Below are positions 44,050-53,427 of a stretch of DNA of 64,000 bases, piece by piece. Position 1 is the first letter of the stretch. Every line of letters starts with the position of its first letter. The notes beneath the pieces were generated by a model that was not told the DNA's origin, made no database searches, and saw only the letters and a program-made list of their open reading frames with translations. Both the position numbers and the translations under genes were made by a program. Origin of the DNA: Prochlorococcus sp. scB245a_520K10 (lineage in GTDB: Bacteria > Cyanobacteriota > Cyanobacteriia > PCC-6307 > Cyanobiaceae); NCBI GenBank assembly GCA_000634515.1, contig JFNU01000202.1:124001-188000 (forward strand), written 5' to 3'.

Positions 44050-46596
44050 ATGGCCAATCAAATGAATCCCAATCAACCCTTCGATCTACGTTTGCCTACC
44101 CCAGGCTGCTACCTAGATCCTGAGAAAGCTGGCATGGATTCTGATGCTGTTTTCCAAGGAATGACAGCCCATCTCTTTTATACTCTTGGAAAGTTAGCTA
44201 CCTCTGCAAGTCCCCACGACTTATACATGGCTTTAAGTTACGCAGTTAAAGATAGGCTAATGACAAGATATTTAGCTAGTCAGGAAGTCATAAGAAAAAA
44301 ACCACAAAAAACAGTGGCCTACTTATCAGCAGAATTTTTAATAGGCCCTCAATTAAGTAATAATCTTCTCAATCTAGGAATAACTCAAGAGGCAGAAGAT
44401 GCTCTAAAGAGATTCGGCATTGAATCATTATCAACAATTCTTGAAGTAGAAGAAGAGCCCGGACTAGGAAATGGCGGTCTTGGCAGATTGGCTGCATGTT
44501 ATATGGAATCATTAGCTTCTCTACAAGTTCCAGCAGTTGGTTATGGTATCCGCTACGAATTTGGTATATTCAATCAATTAATTAGAGATGGTTGGCAAGT
44601 TGAAGTAACCGATAAATGGCTGAAAGGTGGATGGCCATGGGAACTTCCACAACCTGACGAATCATGTTTTGTTGGTTTTGGAGGCAGAACTGAAAGTTTT
44701 AGAGATGATAAAGGAAACTACAGATCTAGATGGATTCCTTCAGAACATGCAATTGGAGTACCTCATGATGTTCCAGTTTTAGGATACAGAGTTAATACAT
44801 GTGACAGATTAAGACTTTGGAGAGCTGATGCAACAGAAAGTTTTGACTTTTATGCATTCAATATTGGTGATTATTATGGGGCAGTTGAAGAAAAAGTTGC
44901 ATCGGAAACTCTTTCAAAAGTTCTATATCCAAATGATGGAACTGACGAAGGTAGAAGATTAAGACTAAAACAACAACACTTTTTTGTAAGTTGTTCTCTT
45001 CAGGATATGTTGAGAAGTCTTGAAAAAAGATCAATAGCAATAACAGAATTCCCTAAGCATTGGACTGTCCAGTTAAATGATACACATCCTGCTATTGCAG
45101 TTGCAGAATTAATGCGACTTCTTATTGACCAATATCAAATAGGTTGGGACAAAGCTTGGAACATAACAACCTCCTCAGTTGCTTATACTAACCACACATT
45201 ATTACCAGAAGCTTTAGAGAAATGGGATTTAGGTTTATTTAATGATCTTCTTCCTCGCCATCTAGAAATTATTTATGAAATTAATTGGAGATTCCTACAA
45301 CAATTAAGACTACGTTACCCAGGAGATGACAAAATCCTTCAAAAACTTTCAATAATTGATGAAGAAGGCTCTAAATCAGTTCGGATGGCTCACTTAGCTA
45401 CAATTGGAGCACATCATATAAATGGTGTAGCAGCTCTTCACTCAGATCTAATAAAAAGACAACTTCTTCCTGAATTTGCAGCACTATGGCCTGAAAAATT
45501 TACAAATGTAACGAATGGGGTTACTCCAAGGAGATGGGTTGCCCTTTCTAATCCTTCATTATCTAATCTTCTAGAAGAAGAAGTTGGCCCTAATTGGATA
45601 ACAAATATGGAACTTCTTAAGAAGTTAGAAGAAAAAAAAGATGACAATAATTTTTTACAAAAATTTGAGGAAACTAAACTAAATGGCAAAAGAAAATTAG
45701 CTAGTTTTATCCATTCAAAAACTGGAATACTTGTAGATCCATCAAGTTTATTTGATGTTCAAGTTAAAAGAATTCATCAATATAAAAGGCAACACTTAAA
45801 CGCCTTACAAATTATTGCTCAATATTTAAGGATTAAAAACGGTACCAATAAATATGAAGTACCAAGAACAATAATATTCGGAGGTAAGGCTGCTCCAGGT
45901 TACTTTATGGCAAAGCTAATGATTCGATTCATTAATGGTATTGCTGATGTTGTTAATTCTGATCCAGATATGGATGGTTTATTAAGGGTTGTTTTTTTAC
46001 CAGACTATAACGTTAAACTTGGTGAAATAGTTTATCCCGCAACGGATCTTTCAGAACAAATTTCAACTGCTGGAAAAGAAGCATCTGGAACAGGAAATAT
46101 GAAGTTTGCCATGAATGGAGCGTTAACTATTGGAACCTTAGATGGAGCAAATGTGGAATTAAGGGATCTTGTTAAAAAAGAAAATTTCTTTCTATTTGGT
46201 AAAACTGAAAGCGAAATTATGGATTTAAAAAATAATAATTACTCCCCCAAAACTTTTATTGATCAATGCCCAGAGCTCAAAGAGGTAATACGCCTAATTG
46301 AAATTGGGCACTTCAGTAATGGGGATAAAGAATTATTTAAACCTCTACTAAATAGCTTGACTGGACATGACCCATTTTTTGTTATGGCTGACTTTGAAGA
46401 CTACTTAAAAAAACAGGATGTAGTTAGTGAATGCTGGAATAATAAAAAATCTTGGAATAAAATGGCATTATTAAATACTGCTAGATCAGGATATTTTTCT
46501 TCAGATAGATCTATAAGAGAGTACTGTAAATCAATTTGGAAAGTATCCCCAATGCCAGTAGAAATTACTTGCGATGTTGAAGAATTAACTAATTAA
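44050..46596 (+). CDS. glgP: Glycogen phosphorylase
   Basis: GlgP, 848 aa, releases glucose-1-phosphate from glycogen, feeding night-time respiration. The N-terminal half has LGNGGLGRLAACYMESLAS and the C-terminal half VKRIHQYKRQHLNAL. The PLP lysine lies in GKEASGTGNMKFAMNGALTIG, with TLDGANVEL following. The length is normal. It is transcribed alone from the gap at 43901-44049, divergent from the antiporter. The stop overlaps the end of the convergent small gene by eight bases. Confidence 0.98.
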   Translation: MANQMNPNQPFDLRLPTPGCYLDPEKAGMDSDAVFQGMTAHLFYTLGKLATSASPHDLYMALSYAVKDRLMTRYLASQEVIRKKPQKTVAYLSAEFLIGPQLSNNLLNLGITQEAEDALKRFGIESLSTILEVEEEPGLGNGGLGRLAACYMESLASLQVPAVGYGIRYEFGIFNQLIRDGWQVEVTDKWLKGGWPWELPQPDESCFVGFGGRTESFRDDKGNYRSRWIPSEHAIGVPHDVPVLGYRVNTCDRLRLWRADATESFDFYAFNIGDYYGAVEEKVASETLSKVLYPNDGTDEGRRLRLKQQHFFVSCSLQDMLRSLEKRSIAITEFPKHWTVQLNDTHPAIAVAELMRLLIDQYQIGWDKAWNITTSSVAYTNHTLLPEALEKWDLGLFNDLLPRHLEIIYEINWRFLQQLRLRYPGDDKILQKLSIIDEEGSKSVRMAHLATIGAHHINGVAALHSDLIKRQLLPEFAALWPEKFTNVTNGVTPRRWVALSNPSLSNLLEEEVGPNWITNMELLKKLEEKKDDNNFLQKFEETKLNGKRKLASFIHSKTGILVDPSSLFDVQVKRIHQYKRQHLNALQIIAQYLRIKNGTNKYEVPRTIIFGGKAAPGYFMAKLMIRFINGIADVVNSDPDMDGLLRVVFLPDYNVKLGEIVYPATDLSEQISTAGKEASGTGNMKFAMNGALTIGTLDGANVELRDLVKKENFFLFGKTESEIMDLKNNNYSPKTFIDQCPELKEVIRLIEIGHFSNGDKELFKPLLNSLTGHDPFFVMADFEDYLKKQDVVSECWNNKKSWNKMALLNTARSGYFSSDRSIREYCKSIWKVSPMPVEITCDVEELTN

Positions 46597-47044
46597 TATT
46601 TTTCTTATCTGGTGAATCTGGGGTTTGATGAAATAACCTATTCAAAATTAATCTGTCCATATTTAATGGATCTGGAGCTAATTCATTTGCAATTTCTTTA
46701 AATTTTGATTCAATTTTGTTTGAAATTTTTGTATCAAATATTCTTTCCATTAAAGCTTCAATTGAATATAAATAAGCATTAACACTTTCAAGCTCATCTA
46801 AAGCTTCGGTAATTTCTATATCAGTAATATGATTATCTTCTAAACTTATATCTTCATTGGATTCTCTTTCGGATAATTTTCTCTGTAATTCATTAGTCAC
46901 CTTACTACAAAGAGTTCTGAAAGATTGAATTGATGCCCAATTCAATTCTTGCTGCTGCTTAAAAGTAGGAAATTCTCTAATCAGACGATCATGCTCTTTA
47001 TAAAATCTCTGACAATCAGAGCATTGACATGGTTCTTCAGTCAA
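46589..47044 (-). CDS. Conserved protein with N-terminal cysteine cluster, unknown function
   Basis: A 151-aa soluble, strongly helical and acidic protein. The N-terminus CQCSDCQRFYKEHDRL holds a CxCxxC cluster that could bind metal. The rest, with ITEALDELESVNAYLYSIEALMERI, looks like coiled-coil helices. I do not recognise a family. It overlaps the glgP end by eight bases, tail to tail, and follows another small conserved gene on the same strand after 31 bases, suggesting one transcript of two genes. Confidence 0.68.
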   Translation of the reverse strand: MTEEPCQCSDCQRFYKEHDRLIREFPTFKQQQELNWASIQSFRTLCSKVTNELQRKLSERESNEDISLEDNHITDIEITEALDELESVNAYLYSIEALMERIFDTKISNKIESKFKEIANELAPDPLNMDRLILNRLFHQTPDSPDKKNIN

Positions 47045-47075
47045 AAGAAAATATAACTCTACTTATATCATCTCA

Positions 47076-47408
47076 CTATTTGGGCATAATTGTAGGACCA
47101 TCAAATAATTCGTCATTTTCATCAAGTGAATCTGGACTATCTGGCAAAGGTATCTCAATACTAGTAACCAAGTTGATAACATCTCTTAATCTCATAGAAT
47201 CAGCAAACCATCCCATCGCTTGTTCGGCATCTCCTCTTTTTTCAGCATCATTTGCTTGATCTTCGTGAGCTTCTGCCAATAAAGCAAGCCAGCATAAGCA
47301 TCTTGCCTGAATTATTGAAAGATCTAAATCATTAGGTTGGGATTTAGAAATACGTTCATGCTCTTGTTGGATTAAGAGTTTTAAACGCATATCATGCAAC
47401 TTAGCCAT
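47076..47408 (-). CDS. Conserved small helical protein of unknown function
   Basis: A 110-aa soluble protein. Most of it is helical (residues 1-85, with RCLCWLALLAEAHEDQANDAEKRGD read as a helix pair), ending in an acidic, proline-containing tail. The repeated alanine-rich helices resemble a TPR-like hairpin (residues 35-80), though this is weak. It is followed by another conserved gene on the same strand. Function unknown. Confidence 0.68.
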   Translation of the reverse strand: MAKLHDMRLKLLIQQEHERISKSQPNDLDLSIIQARCLCWLALLAEAHEDQANDAEKRGDAEQAMGWFADSMRLRDVINLVTSIEIPLPDSPDSLDENDELFDGPTIMPK

Positions 47409-47486
47409 AAAAGATTTATTACTACTTATACGCTAGCTAGAGAGTAGCAAGTTTGCACACATACTACATATAGATTATTAATTTTA

Positions 47487-47560
<74 letters not shown>

Positions 47561-47598
47561 AATAGATGTTTTTTAGAATAATAAGTACTATGCTAAAT

Positions 47599-47976
47599 GA
47601 AAGCAGGAGAGGCAATCGCAAAAAAGTTTTATTTCGGTTCCAAAATAAAACTTTTTTGAGGAAAGTCCGGGCTCCCACGTGGTCAGGCTTGCTGGGTAAT
47701 TCCCAGTGCGGGTAACCGTGAGGATAGTGCCACAGAAACATACCGCCTAATACTTTTATGTACGGTAAGGGTGCAAGGGTGCGGTAAGAGCGCACCAGCA
47801 ACATTGAGAAGTGTTGGCTAGGTAAACCCCGGCTGGGAGCAAGGCTTAGTAGATTATCGACCATTACAAAATCTACTTAGAAGCGCCGCTTGAGACTGTG
47901 AAGTAATTCCAGCCCTAGATAGATGATTGCCCATCTTTTTTTAAGATGAACAGAACCCGGCTTATGACCTGCTTTC
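47599..47976 (+). ncRNA. rnpB: RNase P RNA (type A)
   Basis: The RNA catalyst that matures tRNA 5' ends. The start GAAAGCAGGAGAGGCAATCG pairs with the end CCTGCTTTC to form P1/P2 ends. The universal core GAGGAAAGTCCGGGCTCCC is present near 47658. Further conserved parts are the CAGAAACATACCG-type stretch, AGGGTGCAAGGGTGCGGTAAGAG, and the final CAGAACCCGGCTTATG. It ends 25 bases before rnc, so RNase P RNA and RNase III may be linked on one transcript. Confidence 0.96.
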
Positions 47977-48001
47977 TTATTTATGTGATCATTTTAATCA
48001 A

Positions 48002-48751
48002 ATGAAAAATATAATTAATGAAAAAAGAATTAATCAAATAATTGCTTTCTTGAATTCTTTGAAAATTCAATCAAAAAGGTTTTCTGAAATTATTAAAAAA
48101 GAAAATGCTTTAGTTATTAAAGATTTTAATCAAGCATTAACCCATTCCTCAGATAATAAAATCATAAATTACGAAAAATTAGAATTTTTTGGAGATGCAG
48201 TACTTAGATTGGCTGCATCTAATTTTATTGAAAAAAAGTATCCTCAAATGAGCGTAGGAGAAAGATCAGAGCTAAGAGCACAAATTGTGAGTGATGAATG
48301 GCTAACTAAATTAGGAAAAAAAATTAATATAGAGAAAGTAATAATCAAAGGTCCCAAAGCTCTTGGTGATGAAAATTCAAAAAACACCATTATTGGTGAG
48401 GCCACGGAAGCTTTGATTGGAGCCCTTTATAAGTGCTTTAATTCAATTCAAGAAGTAAATTTGTGGTTAGATGATATTTGGGAAGAAGAAGCAGAAATAT
48501 TACTAAAAGCTCCATATAAATTCAAAGCTAAGTCAGTATTGCAAGAGTGGTGTCAAAGTAAAGGTTTTGATTTGCCAGTATATAAAATAATTGAAGTCTC
48601 CAAGAAAAATGGAGATCCAAAAAGATTTTCCTGCGATATTTTGATCAAAGGATTAAAAGAATCATCCGCATTTGGTAGATCTCATAAACAAGCTGAGAAA
48701 AATGCAGCTAAAGTTTTAATTGAAAAGTTTATAACTACAGGTAAGTACTAA
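48002..48751 (+). CDS. rnc: Ribonuclease III
   Basis: RNase III, 249 aa, cuts double-stranded RNA, including rRNA precursors. The signature helix is NYEKLEFFGDAVLRLAAS near residue 55, and the second metal-binding block GEATEALIGALYKCF is near 140. A dsRNA-binding domain fills the C-terminus (about 178-247, with ARSHKQAEKNAAKVLIEK-type ending here as GRSHKQAEKNAAKVLIEKF). The length is normal. It lies directly after rnpB. Convergent ndhS ends three bases after its stop. Confidence 0.96.
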   Translation: MKNIINEKRINQIIAFLNSLKIQSKRFSEIIKKENALVIKDFNQALTHSSDNKIINYEKLEFFGDAVLRLAASNFIEKKYPQMSVGERSELRAQIVSDEWLTKLGKKINIEKVIIKGPKALGDENSKNTIIGEATEALIGALYKCFNSIQEVNLWLDDIWEEEAEILLKAPYKFKAKSVLQEWCQSKGFDLPVYKIIEVSKKNGDPKRFSCDILIKGLKESSAFGRSHKQAEKNAAKVLIEKFITTGKY

Positions 48752-48754
48752 TTT

Positions 48755-48943
48755 TTATACTATTTCTAAATTAGTTAGTTGGAAAGTTATGAGTTTATCC
48801 CAATTACCACCCTCAAAAAGAACAGCTGCTCTTTTTTTTGTAACTCTTTGTACAAATCCTTTGTATCCTCTATATATGGAATCAGTATCTTTAACAACAA
48901 CAAAAGAACCTGGGAGTATGGGTTTAGTCGATAATTCCATCAA
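48755..48943 (-). CDS. ndhS: NAD(P)H-quinone oxidoreductase subunit S
   Basis: A 62-aa NdhS (DUF3252), the small SH3-like subunit near the ferredoxin-binding site of cyanobacterial NDH-1. The ending [24 protein letters not shown], read as two blocks, and the [21 protein letters not shown] start of the SH3 fold are diagnostic. The length is normal for marine strains. It is divergent from rimM with 21 bases between their start codons. Confidence 0.9.
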   Translation of the reverse strand: MMELSTKPILPGSFVVVKDTDSIYRGYKGFVQRVTKKRAAVLFEGGNWDKLITFQLTNLEIV

Positions 48944-48964
48944 AAACTCTCTTTACTCCACTAT

Positions 48965-49504
48965 ATGATAAATAACGATGAATGGTTGATTGTTGGATTA
49001 ATAACATCATGTCATGGAATTAATGGACAAGTAAAAGTAAAATCTTTAAGTGATTTTGAAGAAAGATTTATAAAACCGGGATTGAGATGGTTACAAAAAA
49101 AAAATGAACCGCCATCAAAAATAGAACTTATCTCTGGTTTCAAAAATCCTGGTAAAGAAACCTTTATTCTTAGGTTCAAAGGAATAAGTACAAGAAATCA
49201 TGCAGAGAAACTTAAAAATTATAAAATACTAGTAAAAACCAACAAACTTCCTAAATTAAACAAAGAAGAATTCCACTTGTTAGAACTTATAAATTTGCAA
49301 GTCAAGATGTTAGAAAATGAAGAATTAAAAATAATTGGAAAGGTTATTGATTTAGAAAATGAAAAAAATAATTTACTTGTTATTGAATTATTAAAAGATC
49401 AAAAAAAAGTTTTAGTGCCATTTGTTAAAGAAATAGTCCCATTAATAGATATAAAAAATAATTTTATTATGATTAATCCTCCGAAAGGACTTTTAGAACT
49501 ATAA
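48965..49504 (+). CDS. rimM: Ribosome maturation factor RimM
   Basis: RimM, 179 aa, helps mature the 30S head region. The N-terminal beta-barrel begins [20 protein letters not shown], with [20 protein letters not shown], and the C-terminal PRC-barrel has [20 protein letters not shown] and ends PPKGLLEL, the usual RimM terminus. It is divergent from ndhS. It is lysine-rich, as expected for an AT-rich genome. Confidence 0.95.
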   Translation: MINNDEWLIVGLITSCHGINGQVKVKSLSDFEERFIKPGLRWLQKKNEPPSKIELISGFKNPGKETFILRFKGISTRNHAEKLKNYKILVKTNKLPKLNKEEFHLLELINLQVKMLENEELKIIGKVIDLENEKNNLLVIELLKDQKKVLVPFVKEIVPLIDIKNNFIMINPPKGLLEL

Positions 49505-49537
49505 TTTTTTCTGAAAATAACAATTTATAAGGATTGA

Positions 49538-51433
49538 TTATTCGACAGTTACACTTTTAGCTAAATTTCTTGGTTGATCAACATCAAGTCCTCTATGAGC
49601 AGCGATATGGTAACTTAATAATTGCAAAGGCACGATGTTAAGTAAAGGCGAAACCCATTCAGTAGAGGAAGGAATTTTCATTAGATAGTCAAAGATTTCA
49701 GTTCCATTACATTCAGGAGCAATCCCAATCATAAATGAATCTCTAGCTTTTGCTTCTTGAGCATTACTAATAACTTTATCAAAAACTTGACCTGGAGAGG
49801 CAATAGAAATTACAGGTACTTTTTTATCTAACAAAGCTATTGGTCCATGTTTCATTTCACCAGCTGGATATCCAGCTGCATGTATGTAACTAATTTCCTT
49901 CAGTTTTAAAGCTCCTTCAAGAGCAATAGGATAATTTATACCTCTTCCTAAAAAAATTACGTCTTTAATATTAAAAAAATCATGTGCTAACTTTTCTGAT
50001 GATTCATTATGTTGCTCTAAGAGATCTTCTATTAATGGAGGCAATTTTATAAGTTCAGTTATTAATTTATCTATTTCATCTGAACCTTGAGTACCTTTAA
50101 TTTGTGCAAATTTTATAGCTAATCCATAAAAAGAAAGTAATTGTCCAAAAAAAGTTTTTGTAGCTGCTACTCCAACTTCAATCCCCGCACAGATATCAAT
50201 TATATTTAAGACTTGTCTCCCTATCGAGCTTTCTTTTCTATTTGTTATGGCAATGAGATTAGGTGTAAATTTTTTATCTTCTTTTGAAGACCGTCTTTTA
50301 ATTTCCATATCTATAGCTGCAATTGTATCGGCTGTTTCTCCAGATTGAGTTACTCCAATAGTTAATGTATTTGGTAGCAATGGAGGTGGTGAATATCGAA
50401 ATTCGCTTGCATAAAAGACATTTGTAGGGATTCCTGAGAATTGTTCTAATAAAAACTTACCAACCATTGCAGCATGTTTACTTGTGCCACAAGCAATGAT
50501 TTCAATCCTCTCTATTGATTCAAAAAACTTTGTATCAAAGGGATAGTTTATTTGATATTGGCCATTTTCTAAATCTTTAATTAAATAATTTTTCAACCAA
50601 TTTTTTGCAGTCTCAGGCTGATCATAAATCTCTTTTAGCATGTAGTGTTTGAAATTCATCTTATCCATTATTTGCTCTGAAACTTTCAGAGAAACTGGAC
50701 TTCTATATTGTCTCTCATTATTTGAGTCATATATTTCTATTCCAAGAGGGGTTAATAAAGCTATTTCCTCATCCTCCATAGGCAAAATAATATTTGTAAA
50801 ATTTGCAATAGCTGGAGTATCACTTGCACATATAAATTCTCCTTCACCCAAACCAATAATTAATGGTGCTTGTCTTCTTGCAACTACAAGAGAGGTTGGA
50901 GCATCCGCCCATAAAACTGCTAAGGCATAAGATCCTTCCAAATCAGATATTACATTTCTCACAGCAACTAATAATGTTGAACCATTTTTATCAAGATTAA
51001 GTTTACTTAATGTATTTAATTCTCTTTGAATTAGATGAGGAATTACCTCGGTATCTGTATCAGAATTGAATATAACGCCCTCTTTCTGTAATTTATTTTT
51101 TAAGTCTTGAAAATTTTCAATAATACCATTTTGAACAACTGCAATAGTTCCTGAACTATTAGTATGAGGATGTGCATTTTTTATTTCAGGTTTTCCATGA
51201 GTTGCCCAACGGGTATGTCCAATACCTACAGTACCTGGCATATTCTTATCATTAAGATTTTTGATTAAATTTTTAAGCTTTCCCTCTGCTTTGTTACAAG
51301 TAATATTTTTTGTCTCAGAATTTACAATAGCGATACCAGCAGAGTCATATCCCCTATACTCAAGTTTTTCTAAACCATTCATTAATAATGGCAAAGCTTT
51401 TTTATAACCAGTAACAGCAACTATTCCACACAT
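49538..51433 (-). CDS. glmS: Glutamine-fructose-6-phosphate aminotransferase
   Basis: GlmS, 631 aa from the MCGIVAVTG start, makes glucosamine-6-phosphate for peptidoglycan. Cysteine 2 is the N-terminal nucleophile exposed after removal of Met, so the ATG at 51433 is right and an upstream in-frame start at 51451 would bury it. The glutaminase domain covers about 1-240 (LEYRGYDSAGIA, HTRWATHGKPE). Two SIS sugar-isomerase domains follow, with CGTSKHAAMVGK and SQSGETADTIAA. The end, DQPRNLAKSVTVE, is canonical. A glmS ribozyme was not seen, as expected outside Firmicutes. Confidence 0.97.
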   Translation of the reverse strand: MCGIVAVTGYKKALPLLMNGLEKLEYRGYDSAGIAIVNSETKNITCNKAEGKLKNLIKNLNDKNMPGTVGIGHTRWATHGKPEIKNAHPHTNSSGTIAVVQNGIIENFQDLKNKLQKEGVIFNSDTDTEVIPHLIQRELNTLSKLNLDKNGSTLLVAVRNVISDLEGSYALAVLWADAPTSLVVARRQAPLIIGLGEGEFICASDTPAIANFTNIILPMEDEEIALLTPLGIEIYDSNNERQYRSPVSLKVSEQIMDKMNFKHYMLKEIYDQPETAKNWLKNYLIKDLENGQYQINYPFDTKFFESIERIEIIACGTSKHAAMVGKFLLEQFSGIPTNVFYASEFRYSPPPLLPNTLTIGVTQSGETADTIAAIDMEIKRRSSKEDKKFTPNLIAITNRKESSIGRQVLNIIDICAGIEVGVAATKTFFGQLLSFYGLAIKFAQIKGTQGSDEIDKLITELIKLPPLIEDLLEQHNESSEKLAHDFFNIKDVIFLGRGINYPIALEGALKLKEISYIHAAGYPAGEMKHGPIALLDKKVPVISIASPGQVFDKVISNAQEAKARDSFMIGIAPECNGTEIFDYLMKIPSSTEWVSPLLNIVPLQLLSYHIAAHRGLDVDQPRNLAKSVTVE

Positions 51434-51513
51434 ACGGTAATTTTTTTTCAATTATATTGAAAAAAAATACGTATTTATTAAAACATGGACTCTCTTAAAA
51501 CTGCACTATAAAA

Positions 51514-51801
<288 letters not shown>

Positions 51802-51892
51802 TTACAAAGAAATTAAAAAAATTAAGATATGCTTCACTCTTGTTAACTCTAGGGCATAAAATCATAAAGATAATTAGTAATTTCCATAAACT

Positions 51893-52132
51893 ATGTCACA
51901 AGAAATCCTCGAAAAAGTCTGTTCTATTGTTTCAGAACAATTAAGTGTTGAAGCTGGAGAAGTAAAATCAGATTCAAATTTTCAAAATGATCTGGGTGCA
52001 GATTCTCTAGATACCGTTGAACTCGTGATGGCTTTAGAAGAAGCATTTGATATTGAAATTCCGGATGAAGCAGCCGAAGGAATCGCAACTGTTGGCGATG
52101 CAGTAAAATTTATCGAAGAAAAAAAAGGTTAA
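51893..52132 (+). CDS. acpP: Acyl carrier protein
   Basis: ACP, 79 aa, acidic, carries growing acyl chains on phosphopantetheine. The modified serine is in [19 protein letters not shown] near residue 38. It lies six bases before fabF on the same strand, and tktA follows, an arrangement common in marine cyanobacteria. The promoter lies in the 133-base gap shared with psaC. Confidence 0.98.
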   Translation: MSQEILEKVCSIVSEQLSVEAGEVKSDSNFQNDLGADSLDTVELVMALEEAFDIEIPDEAAEGIATVGDAVKFIEEKKG

Positions 52133-52138
52133 TAAAGA

Positions 52139-53383
52139 ATGCCAAATTTCCATCGAGTAGTTATTACCGGTATCGGAGCAGTAACTCCAATAGGTAATAA
52201 CATTGATGAATATTTAGTCGGTCTTCAAACAGGTACTAATGGGGTATCAGATATTACTCTCTTTGATCCTGAACAACATCCATGCAGATTTGCTGCAGAA
52301 GTAAAAAATCTTCAATCTGAAAATTTTATTGAAGCTAAAGAATCCAAAAGATGGGATCGTTTTTCCCAGTTTGGAGTTATTGCTGCAAAGCAAGCCTTCA
52401 ATGATTCTGGACTTGAAATTACTGAAGCTAATGCATCAAGAGTTGGAGTGATTATTGGTTCTGGTGTTGGAGGCTTACTAACTATGGAAAGTCAAGCTCA
52501 AATATTGAGTCATAAAGGGCCTAAAAGAGTAAGTCCATTTACAGTCCCAATGATGATTCCAAACATGGCAACTGGACTTGCTGCCATTGCATTGGGTGCA
52601 AAAGGACCTAGTTCATCTGTATCAACTGCGTGCGCTGCCGGTTCAAATGCAATTGGTGATTCTTTTAGATTACTCCAACTTGGGAAGGCAGATGCAATGA
52701 TCTGTGGAGGAGCAGAAGCAAGTATTACTCCTCTTGGAGTAGCTGGTTTTGCCAGTGCCAAAGCTCTTTCTTTCAGAAATGATAGCCCTCAAACTGCTAG
52801 CAGACCTTTTGATGCAGAAAGAGATGGATTTGTTATTGGAGAAGGATCTGGAATTCTTGTTTTAGAAACTTTAGAAAATGCACAAAAAAGGAATGCGCGA
52901 ATTTATGCAGAAATAATTGGATATGGAACAACATGTGATGCTCATCATATTACTGCTCCATCTCCAGGCGGGGTTGGAGGCGCCGAAGCTATCAGATTAG
53001 CAATAGAAGACGCTTGTCTTAGCCTTGAAAAAGTTGATTACATCAATGCTCATGGGACAAGTACATCAGCTAATGATAAAAATGAAACTTCCGCAATTAA
53101 ATCTATATTTAGAGACAGATCTTACCTCATTCCTGTAAGCTCTACTAAGTCGATGACTGGTCATCTCCTAGGAGGCTCAGGAGGTATAGAAGCTGTAGCT
53201 TGTATACTTTCTTTGACACATAATTTTATCCCTCCTACAATTAACTACGTCAATCCAGATCCTGAATGTGATCTTGATTATGTACCAAATAATGCGAGAG
53301 AAGCTCAAATAGGAGTTGCTCTCTCTAATTCTTTCGGCTTTGGTGGTCACAATGTTTGCCTTGCTTTCAGCAAAATGAATTGA
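52139..53383 (+). CDS. fabF: 3-oxoacyl-[acyl-carrier-protein] synthase II
   Basis: FabF, 414 aa, condenses malonyl-ACP with growing acyl-ACP. The active cysteine is in VSTACAAGSNAIGD near residue 165, the first catalytic His in YINAHGTSTSANDKNE near 305, and the second in STKSMTGHLLGGSGG near 342. The end NSFGFGGHNVCLAF is typical. It follows acpP by six bases, so supply of the carrier and its elongation enzyme is coupled. Confidence 0.97.
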   Translation: MPNFHRVVITGIGAVTPIGNNIDEYLVGLQTGTNGVSDITLFDPEQHPCRFAAEVKNLQSENFIEAKESKRWDRFSQFGVIAAKQAFNDSGLEITEANASRVGVIIGSGVGGLLTMESQAQILSHKGPKRVSPFTVPMMIPNMATGLAAIALGAKGPSSSVSTACAAGSNAIGDSFRLLQLGKADAMICGGAEASITPLGVAGFASAKALSFRNDSPQTASRPFDAERDGFVIGEGSGILVLETLENAQKRNARIYAEIIGYGTTCDAHHITAPSPGGVGGAEAIRLAIEDACLSLEKVDYINAHGTSTSANDKNETSAIKSIFRDRSYLIPVSSTKSMTGHLLGGSGGIEAVACILSLTHNFIPPTINYVNPDPECDLDYVPNNAREAQIGVALSNSFGFGGHNVCLAFSKMN

Positions 53384-53427
53384 AGACAACCAATTCTGTA
53401 TTTCCAACTTAACTTATTTTTAAAACA

